Positions 1 to 6,358 of a stretch of 9,761 nt of DNA are shown piece after piece; the first letter of the stretch is position 1, and each line of letters starts with the position of its first letter. The DNA is from Candidatus Competibacteraceae bacterium (GTDB lineage: Bacteria; Pseudomonadota; Gammaproteobacteria; Competibacterales; Competibacteraceae). Position numbers and translations under genes: made by a program. Under the pieces are notes generated by a model that was not told the origin of the DNA, made no database searches, and saw only the letters and a list, made by a program, of their open reading frames with translations. Location of the stretch: assembly GCA_020445045.1 (NCBI GenBank), contig JAGRHI010000034.1:3805-13565 (forward strand), written 5' to 3'.

Positions 1-592
1 GCTGCTGGCTCGGACGGTTCAGACCCTGCGCGCCGAATTTCCGGTCGCGGTGATCGGTGGCGACCAGCAAACCGCCAACGACGCCGAACGCATCCGCGCC
101 GCCGGCGCGCCAGCGGTGCAGATCAACACCGGCAAGGGTTGCCACCTGGACGCGCACGGTATCGGTCACGCCCTGGAACGGCTGCCGCTGCCGGAACATG
201 GCCTGCTGTTCATCGAAAACGTCGGCAACCTGGTCTGCCCGGCGGATTTCGATCTGGGCGAAACCTGCAAGGTCGTGGTGCTGTCGGTGACCGAGGGCGA
301 GGACAAGCCGCTGAAATACCCGAACATGTTCGCCGCCGCTGGCTTGATGCTGCTCAACAAGACCGACCTGCTGCCCCATCTGGATTTCGACGTGGCCCGC
401 TGTCTGGACTACGCACGGCGGGTCAACCCCGACATTCGAATTCTGCAACTGTCCGCCCGCACCGGCGAAGGCATGGACGCTTGGCTGGACTGGCTGCGGC
501 AGGGCCAACGGTCGGCGCTGGCGCGGCAGGTCAGTCGCTTGGAAGCGGAGCTTGCCGCGGCGCGGGCGCGCCTGACCGAAAACGCCGCCTGA
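1..592 (+). CDS. hypB: Hydrogenase nickel incorporation GTPase HypB (5'-truncated by window)
   Basis: HypB is a cytoplasmic GTPase that, with HypA, inserts nickel into the [NiFe]-hydrogenase large-subunit precursor. The reading frame is open from base 2, so the gene starts before the window. About 196 residues of its G domain and C-terminus are visible. Seen: the metal-site motif GKGCHLDAH (adjacent Cys and His, the family's G-domain nickel/zinc site), the switch-region [16 protein letters not shown], the segment [17 protein letters not shown], the guanine-specificity motif NKTDLL, and the C-terminal VSARTGEG-like segment [16 protein letters not shown]. These are diagnostic HypB motifs in the expected order. 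The P-loop and any N-terminal His-rich nickel-storage tract lie upstream and cannot be assessed. The last ~25 residues are a charged Ala/Arg/Glu-rich helix. hypF begins 45 bp downstream on the same strand, which fits a hyp operon. Confidence 0.97.
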   Translation, partial: LLARTVQTLRAEFPVAVIGGDQQTANDAERIRAAGAPAVQINTGKGCHLDAHGIGHALERLPLPEHGLLFIENVGNLVCPADFDLGETCKVVVLSVTEGEDKPLKYPNMFAAAGLMLLNKTDLLPHLDFDVARCLDYARRVNPDIRILQLSARTGEGMDAWLDWLRQGQRSALARQVSRLEAELAAARARLTENAA

Positions 593-637
593 TCCGAAAC
601 CCGAACCATCGTCCGCCACCGCCGGCGGAGGTGCCGC

Positions 638-2926
638 ATGACCGCACCGCAACGCCGCGCCATTCAGATCAGCGGTCAGGTGCAGGGCGTGGGATTCCGC
701 CCATTTGTATACCGCTTGGCGGTGGCGCGCCGGCTGAGCGGCTTTGTCCGCAACGACGGCGCGGGCGTGACCATCGAGATTCAGGGCGCCCCCGCCGCGT
801 TGGACGACTTTCTCCATGCCCTGCGTCAACCGCCGCCTTTGGCCCGCATCGATGCGCTCGGCATCAGCGAATTGACGCCGCATCAACTGGAACCCGCTTT
901 CGTTATCGCCGCCAGCGGCGCCGGCGCGGTCAGCGCCGACATCACGCCGGACACGGCGGTTTGCGATGATTGTCTGGCGGAACTGTTCGATCCCGGCGAC
1001 CGCCGTTACCGCTATCCCTTCGTCAACTGCACCAACTGCGGTCCCCGCTACACCATCACCGCCGCCCTACCCTACGACCGTCCCAACACCAGCATGGCCG
1101 GTTTCGTCCTGTGTCGAGTCTGCGCGCGGGAATACCACGACCCCAGTGACCGCCGCTTTCACGCCCAGCCCAACGCCTGTCCGGTCTGCGGTCCCCGCCT
1201 GAGCTTGCGCGACGCCACCGGCGTGCCGGTCGACGTGGACGATGTCATCGCCGCCGCGCTGGAACGGCTGCTTGCCGGCGAGATTCTGGCCATCAAGGGA
1301 TTGGGTGGTTTTCATCTGGTCTGCGACGCCCAAAACGCCGCCACCGTGGCCCGCCTGCGTCAGCGCAAGCAGCGCGACGCCAAGCCGTTTGCGGTCATGG
1401 CCGCCAACCTTGCCTCGCTGGCGCGCTGGGTGGAAGGCGATGAGACGGACTGGCGGCGGTTGACATCGCCGCAACGACCCATCGTGCTGTTGCGCCAAGG
1501 CCCGGATAGCGACCGGAGCTTGCCCGGCATCGCGCCGGGTTTGGCGCACCTGGGCGTCATGCTGCCCTACACGCCCCTGCATTATCTATTGTTCCACCAA
1601 GCAGCCGGCCGGTCCGCCGGAACGGCCTGGTTGACGCAACCGCAACCGCTGCTGCTGGTCATGACCAGCGCCAACCCCGGCGGCGAACCCTTGGTGATCG
1701 ACGACGACGAGGCCACGCGGCGGCTGCAAGGCATCGCCGACGGTTTCGTCACCCACAACCGGGCGATTCTGGCCCGCTGCGAGGACAGCGTGGTGACTGG
1801 CCATATCTTCATTCGCCGCGCCCGCGGCCACACTCCCCAAGCCATCCGTCTGCCCCGGGCCGGTCCTTCGACGCTGGCGCTGGGCGGCTATCTCAAGAAT
1901 ACCCTGTGCCTGACCCGCGACGACCGGGCCTATCTCTCCCCTCACATCGGCAGCCTCGACAACGCCGCCACCTGCCGGGCTCTGGAAGAAGCCATGGCCC
2001 ATTTGCAGGACATCCTGCGAATCGCGCCGGAGCGGGTCGCCCGTGACCTGCATCCGGATTTCCCCAGCAGTCGGCTAGCGGCGGCGTATGCGGCGGAACG
2101 GAATCTGCCCTGTATCGCCGTGCAGCACCATCACGCCCATATCGCGGCGATCGCGGCCGAACATGGTCTGCGGGAACCGGTGCTGGGGCTGGCGCTGGAC
2201 GGCGTGGGCCTGGGTACGGACGGCGGCATCTGGGGTGGAGAATTGCTATGGGTGGACGGGGCGCATTTCGAGCGGCTCGGCCATCTGCGACCGCTACCCC
2301 TGCCCGGCGGCGACCGGGCCGCCCGCGAACCGTGGCGACTGGCGGTGGCGGTGCTGCATCTGCTCGGTCGGAATGCGGAGCTCGACCGCCGCTTCGGCGC
2401 CAGGGCAATGGTCATCCAGCACATGCTGGAACGGCGCATCAATACCCCCGAAACCAGCAGCGCCGGCCGCCTGTTCGACGCCGCCGCCGCCCTGCTGGGC
2501 GTGCGGGAAACCAACGACCACGAGGGACAGGCGGCGATGGAACTGGAGGCACTGGCGCATCGCCATGGCCTGGAGCGGCCGCTGGCGGAAGGTTTCGTCC
2601 TGCATGACGACGGGGTACTGGATCCGCTGCCGTTGCTGGCCACTCTGGCCGAAGGGATGGAACCAGGTCAGGGCGCGGCCTGCTTCCATGCCACCTTGGC
2701 GCTGGCGCTGAGCGAATGGCTGCGCTGGGCACGCGACCGAACCGGTTTGCAACAGGAGGTGGCGCTGGGCGGCGGCTGTTTCCTCAACCGCTTGCTGAGC
2801 ACGCAACTCCAGACGCGGCTGGAAACGGCCGGCTGGCGGGTATCGACCGCCCGACAAGCGCCGCCCAACGACGGCGGCCTGAGTCTGGGCCAGGCGTGGG
2901 TAGCCATGTTGGCCAAACTGGGTTGA
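638..2926 (+). CDS. hypF: Carbamoyltransferase HypF, [NiFe]-hydrogenase maturation
   Basis: HypF uses carbamoyl phosphate and ATP to carbamoylate the C-terminal Cys of HypE, the first step in making the Fe-bound cyanide ligands of [NiFe]-hydrogenase. The 762 residues match the usual family length, and all domains are present in order. The acylphosphatase domain (about 8-95) has VQGVGFRPF with Arg21 and RND with Asn39. Two zinc fingers follow: Cys109/112/131/134 and Cys159/162/181/184. A YrdC-like nucleotide-binding domain (about 200-390) has KGLGGFHLVCDA. The C-terminal Kae1-like carbamoyltransferase domain has the metal motif HHHAH at 497-501, then GLGTDGGIWGGE and a late LGGGCFLNRLL. The ATG is chosen because GGAGGTG lies at 627-633, six bases after the GGAGG core. 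No frameshift or missing catalytic residue is seen. hypB lies immediately upstream. No hypC, hypD or hypE follows, so hypF ends the cluster here. Confidence 0.98.
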   Translation: MTAPQRRAIQISGQVQGVGFRPFVYRLAVARRLSGFVRNDGAGVTIEIQGAPAALDDFLHALRQPPPLARIDALGISELTPHQLEPAFVIAASGAGAVSADITPDTAVCDDCLAELFDPGDRRYRYPFVNCTNCGPRYTITAALPYDRPNTSMAGFVLCRVCAREYHDPSDRRFHAQPNACPVCGPRLSLRDATGVPVDVDDVIAAALERLLAGEILAIKGLGGFHLVCDAQNAATVARLRQRKQRDAKPFAVMAANLASLARWVEGDETDWRRLTSPQRPIVLLRQGPDSDRSLPGIAPGLAHLGVMLPYTPLHYLLFHQAAGRSAGTAWLTQPQPLLLVMTSANPGGEPLVIDDDEATRRLQGIADGFVTHNRAILARCEDSVVTGHIFIRRARGHTPQAIRLPRAGPSTLALGGYLKNTLCLTRDDRAYLSPHIGSLDNAATCRALEEAMAHLQDILRIAPERVARDLHPDFPSSRLAAAYAAERNLPCIAVQHHHAHIAAIAAEHGLREPVLGLALDGVGLGTDGGIWGGELLWVDGAHFERLGHLRPLPLPGGDRAAREPWRLAVAVLHLLGRNAELDRRFGARAMVIQHMLERRINTPETSSAGRLFDAAAALLGVRETNDHEGQAAMELEALAHRHGLERPLAEGFVLHDDGVLDPLPLLATLAEGMEPGQGAACFHATLALALSEWLRWARDRTGLQQEVALGGGCFLNRLLSTQLQTRLETAGWRVSTARQAPPNDGGLSLGQAWVAMLAKLG

Positions 2927-2968
2927 TCGCTCTCTTGGAAACGTGGTGGTTTACGACGAGAAACAAGC

Positions 2969-3022
2969 CGAACCTTCGGTGTGTCATTTAATAGCTATGT
3001 TGAAAGTATGGATACTTCAAAC
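2969..3022 (+). repeat. 54-bp direct repeat, copy 1
   Basis: Aligned to copy 2 at 3045-3098 (offset 76 bp), 49 of 54 positions match. The differences are at 2969, 2974, 2977, 2979 and 2989. The last 33 bp are identical in both copies. Read in the frame beginning at 2969, it encodes RTFGVSFNSYVESMDTSN followed at once by TGA (3023-3025). Four of the five differences are silent in that frame. The frame happens to be the hypF frame, 32 codons beyond the hypF stop. The 3' half (2999-3022) is also an imperfect palindrome: 11-bp arms, 9 of 11 pairs matching, 2-bp centre. The repeat family is not recognised. Confidence 0.85.
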
Positions 3023-3044
3023 TGAAGGCCGGACCCTCTCACGG

Positions 3045-3098
3045 AGAACTTTTGATGTGTCATTCAATAGCTATGTTGAAAGTATGGATACTTCAAAC
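3045..3098 (+). repeat. 54-bp direct repeat, copy 2
   Basis: This is the second copy of the repeat at 2969-3022. In the frame starting at 3045 it encodes RTFDVSFNSYVESMDTSN, with one amino-acid change (Gly to Asp) from copy 1, and continues with PTDS to TAG at 3111-3113. Because the offset of 76 bp is not a multiple of three, the copies are not tandem units of one protein. It contains the same imperfect palindrome at 3075-3098. No third copy was seen elsewhere in the window. Confidence 0.85.
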
Positions 3099-3113
3099 CC
3101 TACCGATAGCTAG
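3057..3113 (+). other. Possible 18-codon micro-ORF within repeat copy 2
   Basis: A GTG at 3057 opens a short frame of 18 codons ending at TAG 3111-3113. GGAG at 3043-3046 lies ten bases upstream, an acceptable Shine-Dalgarno distance. The encoded peptide begins VSFNSYVESMDTSN and shares 14 residues with the frame in repeat copy 1, where the matching GTG (2981) has no comparable Shine-Dalgarno site. Support for translation is only the silent-difference pattern and this spacing. It could equally be a decayed gene fragment or a non-coding DNA element. Confidence 0.2.
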
Positions 3114-3195
3114 CGAATTGGACGGTATCGTTGAGGATGAAACTGAAATGAAAGGCAGTGCGACAAGTTTCGGCGAAACCATCCATGGTTCCGTG

Positions 3196-3219
3196 CATGC
3201 CGCGCGAGGCATGGTTTTT
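3196..3219 (+). terminator. Possible rho-independent terminator
   Basis: A perfect 6-bp GC-rich stem, CATGCC (3196-3201) with GGCATG (3208-3213), encloses a GCGCGA loop. One G and five T residues (3215-3219) follow. The stem is short, so this would be a weak terminator. It lies about 270 bp after hypF and 80 bp after the repeats, so it could end transcription entering from the hyp operon. An AACCAT/ATGGTT inverted pair at 3177-3190 overlaps the upstream side and could compete for pairing with the ATGGTTT at 3211-3217. Confidence 0.35.
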
Positions 3220-3228
3220 CAGCCACCC

Positions 3229-3256
3229 TTGACGTAATGATGATAAGCGCTAGGCT
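3229..3256 (+). promoter_or_regulatory. Weak sigma70-like promoter candidate
   Basis: TTGACG at 3229-3234 matches the -35 consensus at five of six positions. After a 16-bp spacer comes TAGGCT at 3251-3256, which matches the -10 consensus at only three of six. It lies just after the terminator-like hairpin and about 260 bp before glgX, so it would give a long 5' leader. The weak -10 makes this tentative. No better promoter was seen nearer glgX. Confidence 0.2.
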
Positions 3257-3481
3257 CAATACAGCTTCATGGATTCCAGACACTTCGGACCGGTTCATCC
3301 AGATAAGAATAGGTGGTCACATCATGCATTGAGCTGACTAACATTCATACTGCCGAAAATCGGATAATCCATGGGAACGATCCTGGTTTTTCTGGATACC
3401 ACCCTTTCTTGTCAACGCCGTGCCTGGATTCGGATAGTGACTGAAAACGGAATTGAAGTTCCATCCAACTGACTGGGTACC

Positions 3482-3501
3482 AAAATTTATCCACAAATTT
3501 T
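3482..3501. promoter_or_regulatory. Perfect inverted repeat with DnaA-box core upstream of glgX
   Basis: AAAATTT (3482-3488) and AAATTTT (3495-3501) are exact reverse complements, separated by ATCCAC. Within the dyad, 3487-3495 reads TTATCCACA, the consensus DnaA-box 9-mer. The element ends directly before the glgX Shine-Dalgarno AGGGGAG (3502-3508). It could be an operator for an unidentified regulator, a DnaA-responsive site, or an AU-rich hairpin in the mRNA that affects access to the ribosome-binding site. The symmetry is certain and the function is not known. Confidence 0.5.
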
Positions 3502-3517
3502 AGGGGAGTATATCCGA

Positions 3518-5614
3518 ATGCCTAGATCAACCGGCAAGCCCGCTGGAAAATCCTTTACGGTCGAGCCAGGATCGCCCCATCCCTTGGGAACAACCATTGT
3601 AGAGAATGGCGTCAATCTCTCCTTGTTCTCGGAACATGCAACCGGCGTTGAATTACTACTATTCGAGAATCACGACGATCTCAAACCCTTTCAAACCGTG
3701 GTATTCGATCCGATCGTCAACAAAACTTTTCATTTCTGGCATGTTTTCATCAAGAACGCCAAGGCGGGCATTCATTACGCCTTGCGCGTCGATGGTCCGA
3801 ATGATCCAGGTGCCGGACATCGCTTCGATCGAGAAAAAGTACTGATCGAACCGTACTCAAGAGGGAATAATAAAGCACTATGGAAGCGCGGCGATGCTTG
3901 CTTGCCGGGCGATAATCTGACCACCTCGTTGCGCAGCGTGGTTATCGATACCAAGGATTACGACTGGGAAGGCGATCAACCACTCAAACGTCCGCTGAAT
4001 CAGACAGTCATATACGAGTTGCACGTTGGTGGCTTTACTCGCTCGGCCACCGCTGGAGTCAAGCATCCAGGTACTTTTTCCGCCATTATCGAGAAAATCC
4101 CCTATCTAAAGGAACTTGGCGTCACGGCGGTCGAACTGTTGCCGGTTTTCGAATTCGACGATACCGAAACCAGGGAATTCGAAGGTCAATCGCTCAGCAA
4201 CTACTGGGGCTATAGCACCATGAGCTATTTTGCCCCACACCCGAGTTATTGCATCAGCCCGGAAGCCGGTCACCATGTACGAGAATTCCGCGATATGGTC
4301 AAGGCACTCCACAAAGCCGGTATCGAGGTCATTCTCGATGTGGTGTTCAATCACACCGACGAAGGTAATCACCAAGGGCCGGTGTTTTCCTTCAAGGGCA
4401 TCGACAACAGCAATTATTACTATCTGTCACCGCTGGATCGACGCTACTACTACGACTATACCGGTTGCGGTAATACCTTCAACTGCAATCATCCCATAGG
4501 GGAAAAGTTCATTGTCGAATGCCTGAAGTACTGGGTCAAGGAAATGCATGTGGATGGTTTCCGTTTCGACGAAGCCTCGGTGCTATCCCGCGGCGAGGAT
4601 GGGGCACCGATGCAGTATCCGCCCGTGTTATGGCAGATCGAACTGGATGAAGACCTGATTGACGCCAAAGTCATTGCCGAGGCTTGGGATGCCGCCGGAC
4701 TGTATCAGATCGGTCATTTTCCCGGCTATCGCTGGGGTGAATGGAATGGCCGTTACCGCGACGACATTCGCCGCTTCGTCAAGGGCGATCCCGGCATCAT
4801 CGGCGCCGTCGCCTCACGTCTGTCGGGCAGTGCCGACTTGTATCAATGGCGCGGTCACTTGCCGGTCAACAGCGTCAACTTTCTGGTCGCTCACGATGGC
4901 TTTACCCTGAATGATCTTGTCGCCTACAACGATAAGCACAACTGGGCAAACGGCGAACATAACAACGACGGCATCAATGAGAATCTGAGTTGGAATTGCG
5001 GAGTGGAGGGCGACACGGACGACGCCGGCATCGAGGCCCTGCGCAACCGGCAAATCAAAAACTTCGCGGCCCTGCTGATGCTGTCCCAGGGCGTCCCGAT
5101 GATGGTCATGGGCGACGAAGTGCGGCGTACCCAGAAAGGCAACAACAACGCCTATTGCCAGGATAACGAAATCAGTTGGTTCGACTGGAATCTGGCCGAT
5201 AAGCACAAGAACTTGTTTCGGTTCTGGAAAGAACTGATCGCCTTTAGGCTGCGCCATGATACGGCGCACCGTTCCCGCTATTTCACGGGAATCGTCAACG
5301 AACGTGGACTTGCCGATATCACTTGGCATGGCTGCGAACTGAACGAACCGAATTGGGACGATCCCGATGCCCGTGCCTTGGCAGCCACTTCCGGCGGGAT
5401 GGGTGACGAAGCGGATATTCATCTCATGATGAATATGTATTGGGAGCCACTAAGTTTTGCCATCCCGCCCGTTTCAGGGCGTCAATGGTATCGGGTTATC
5501 GATACCAGTTTGGAATCCCCGGACGACATCATGACACTAGGTCAGGAATCCGAGATTACCACTGACCGATATTCGGTAAACGGGCGTAGCGTCGTGGTAT
5601 TGATTTCCAAGTAA
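3518..5614 (+). CDS. glgX: Glycogen debranching enzyme, GlgX/isoamylase type (GH13)
   Basis: It hydrolyses alpha-1,6 branch linkages in glycogen or phosphorylase-limit dextrin, releasing linear malto-oligosaccharides in the cytoplasm. An N-terminal CBM48-like domain (about 15-120) has PLGTTIVENGVNLSLFS and YALRVDGPNDPGAGHRFD. The GH13 catalytic barrel carries all conserved regions: region I DVVFNH (274-279), region II GFRFDEAS with nucleophile Asp351 and Arg349, region III AEAWD with acid/base Glu388, and region IV AHDGF with His459 and Asp460. The debranching-family signature GDEVRRTQKGNNNAYCQDNE and a C-terminal beta domain follow. At 698 residues it is a little longer than the E. coli enzyme and near archaeal/plant-type isoamylases, so strict GlgX versus TreX/isoamylase specificity cannot be decided. 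The ATG follows AGGGGAG (3502-3508) by nine bases. It appears to be the first gene of a five-gene operon. No glgA, glgB, glgC or glgP is adjacent. Confidence 0.93.
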   Translation: MPRSTGKPAGKSFTVEPGSPHPLGTTIVENGVNLSLFSEHATGVELLLFENHDDLKPFQTVVFDPIVNKTFHFWHVFIKNAKAGIHYALRVDGPNDPGAGHRFDREKVLIEPYSRGNNKALWKRGDACLPGDNLTTSLRSVVIDTKDYDWEGDQPLKRPLNQTVIYELHVGGFTRSATAGVKHPGTFSAIIEKIPYLKELGVTAVELLPVFEFDDTETREFEGQSLSNYWGYSTMSYFAPHPSYCISPEAGHHVREFRDMVKALHKAGIEVILDVVFNHTDEGNHQGPVFSFKGIDNSNYYYLSPLDRRYYYDYTGCGNTFNCNHPIGEKFIVECLKYWVKEMHVDGFRFDEASVLSRGEDGAPMQYPPVLWQIELDEDLIDAKVIAEAWDAAGLYQIGHFPGYRWGEWNGRYRDDIRRFVKGDPGIIGAVASRLSGSADLYQWRGHLPVNSVNFLVAHDGFTLNDLVAYNDKHNWANGEHNNDGINENLSWNCGVEGDTDDAGIEALRNRQIKNFAALLMLSQGVPMMVMGDEVRRTQKGNNNAYCQDNEISWFDWNLADKHKNLFRFWKELIAFRLRHDTAHRSRYFTGIVNERGLADITWHGCELNEPNWDDPDARALAATSGGMGDEADIHLMMNMYWEPLSFAIPPVSGRQWYRVIDTSLESPDDIMTLGQESEITTDRYSVNGRSVVVLISK

Positions 5615-5684
5615 GCTATCGTGATCCCTTCTGCTCCGCGTTTCAGCGGAAACCGATCTCAACTCATGTAGAGGAAGACCGAGC

Positions 5685-6248
5685 ATGGCAAAACGAAATT
5701 ATTATGAAGGATTGAGTGCGGACTATTCCAAGCCGGACCTCATTTCCGAGCCACTTCGATCACAGTTGATCGATGATGGGTTGCGTTTTGCCGCGATGAA
5801 GGAAGCGACATTGCCGGCGATAGACGCTCATTACCCAGCCGAGCAGATCGAGCAGGAAAACAAAGATTGGTGGCCGACTCATTGCGAAGCGCTACGTCAA
5901 GAGCGCGGTGACATTCTGGCTGCCGAGTATCGTGACGATCTCGTTTATTTCTGCCAAGATGGTCCTTATTACGGAGTTAGCGAACAGAAAGTACGAGAAA
6001 AACACTGGTGGGCATTGATCGCTCAGCCGGGCGTCACCATGACTTGGCCGATCGCGATGTTTCACAGCGAATTCGTGCATTTCGAGTGGGCCTGCATGGA
6101 CGATACCACCCATGAGACGATTGCGAAAGGCAGCGTTTGCTGGGTACGGCGTGGACATCGTGGTGGCTGTCATTTCAAGAGCGAACAACTCACCTTCTAT
6201 CGCGATGTCTTTGCCAGCCCAGAACTTCTGAAACTGATCAAAACCTAG
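5685..6248 (+). CDS. NTF2/SnoaL-fold-like protein of unknown function
   Basis: This 187-residue protein has no signal peptide or membrane segment. An N-terminal ~60 residues rich in charged residues (YYEGLSADYSKPDLISEPLR) precede a region that resembles the NTF2-like/SnoaL fold: a long helix (ENKDWWPTHCEALRQERGDILAAEYRDDLVYF), the segment DGPYYGVSEQKVREKHW, then alternating strands (VTMTWPIAMFHSEFVHFEWACMDDTTHETIAKGSVCWVRRGHRGGCHFKSEQLTFYRDVF). This is the usual order of a cone-shaped NTF2 barrel, which can be an enzyme (isomerase, dehydratase, cyclase) or a small-ligand binder. It is unusually rich in Trp, His and Tyr, as expected of a lined pocket. The ATG follows GAGGAAG (5671-5677) by seven bases. 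It sits 70 bp after glgX and 110 bp before the GMC oxidoreductase, so a role in the same pathway is likely. The fold call is from pattern only. Confidence 0.6.
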   Translation: MAKRNYYEGLSADYSKPDLISEPLRSQLIDDGLRFAAMKEATLPAIDAHYPAEQIEQENKDWWPTHCEALRQERGDILAAEYRDDLVYFCQDGPYYGVSEQKVREKHWWALIAQPGVTMTWPIAMFHSEFVHFEWACMDDTTHETIAKGSVCWVRRGHRGGCHFKSEQLTFYRDVFASPELLKLIKT

Positions 6249-6278
6249 AAATGCGTGGGTGGAATTGCCTTGCTTTAT

Positions 6279-6299
6279 CCAGTCTGAAACCAGAACTGG
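6279..6299 (+). other. Intergenic hairpin upstream of GMC oxidoreductase gene
   Basis: CCAGTCTG (6279-6286) can pair with CAG-A-ACTGG (6291-6299) around an AAAC tetraloop, giving an 8-bp stem with one bulged A. No T-run follows, so it is not a canonical terminator. It lies inside the operon between the NTF2-fold and GMC genes and might stabilise or divide the transcript. The pairing is visible; any role is speculative. Confidence 0.35.
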
Positions 6300-6358
6300 G
6301 AAAAGAGCGCCTTAACCCCAGCACACCGCAATAAACATCGAGGTGAGGAGAATAATCA

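Larger units (their letters stand above)
2927..3517. other. 591-bp intergenic region between hypF and glgX
   Basis: There is no confident gene in this stretch. It marks the change from the GC-rich hyp block to a lower-GC operon. Its contents, in order, are two copies of a 54-bp direct repeat (2969-3022 and 3045-3098), a terminator-like hairpin (3196-3219), a weak sigma70-like promoter candidate (3229-3256), about 220 bp in which nothing clear is seen, and an A/T-rich inverted repeat (3482-3501) just before the glgX Shine-Dalgarno site. No tRNA, CRISPR array or transposase remnant was recognised. Confidence 0.8.

Noticed and set aside
1067..2857. Several long open frames antisense to hypF, up to 187 codons.
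   Set aside because: They are expected shadows in very GC-rich coding DNA. They overlap a gene with all HypF motifs and show no recognisable domains or Shine-Dalgarno sites.
2980..3098. The two repeats taken as a CRISPR array.
   Set aside because: There are only two units, the repeat is too long for a typical CRISPR, the spacer is about 22-33 bp depending on where it is cut, and no cas genes are present.
3052..3237. A 61-codon open frame through repeat copy 2 (starts TTG/ATG, CHSIAMLKVWILQT).
   Set aside because: In this frame the repeat differences change amino acids, the sequence resembles no known family, and it runs through the terminator-like hairpin. The frame one base further on (VSFNSYVESMDTSN) fits the silent-change pattern better.
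3487..3495. The DnaA box taken as part of a replication origin.
   Set aside because: Only one box was seen, with no cluster of boxes, no AT-rich unwinding tract of the usual length, and no dnaA, dnaN or rpmH nearby.
4814..5422. A 202-codon open frame antisense to glgX.
   Set aside because: It lies wholly opposite conserved GH13 regions and has no recognisable domain. It is best explained as a mirror of the glgX codon pattern.
5635..5650. TCCGC/GCGGA hairpin after glgX taken as a terminator.
   Set aside because: The stem is only 5 bp and no T-run follows, so it does not break the operon.
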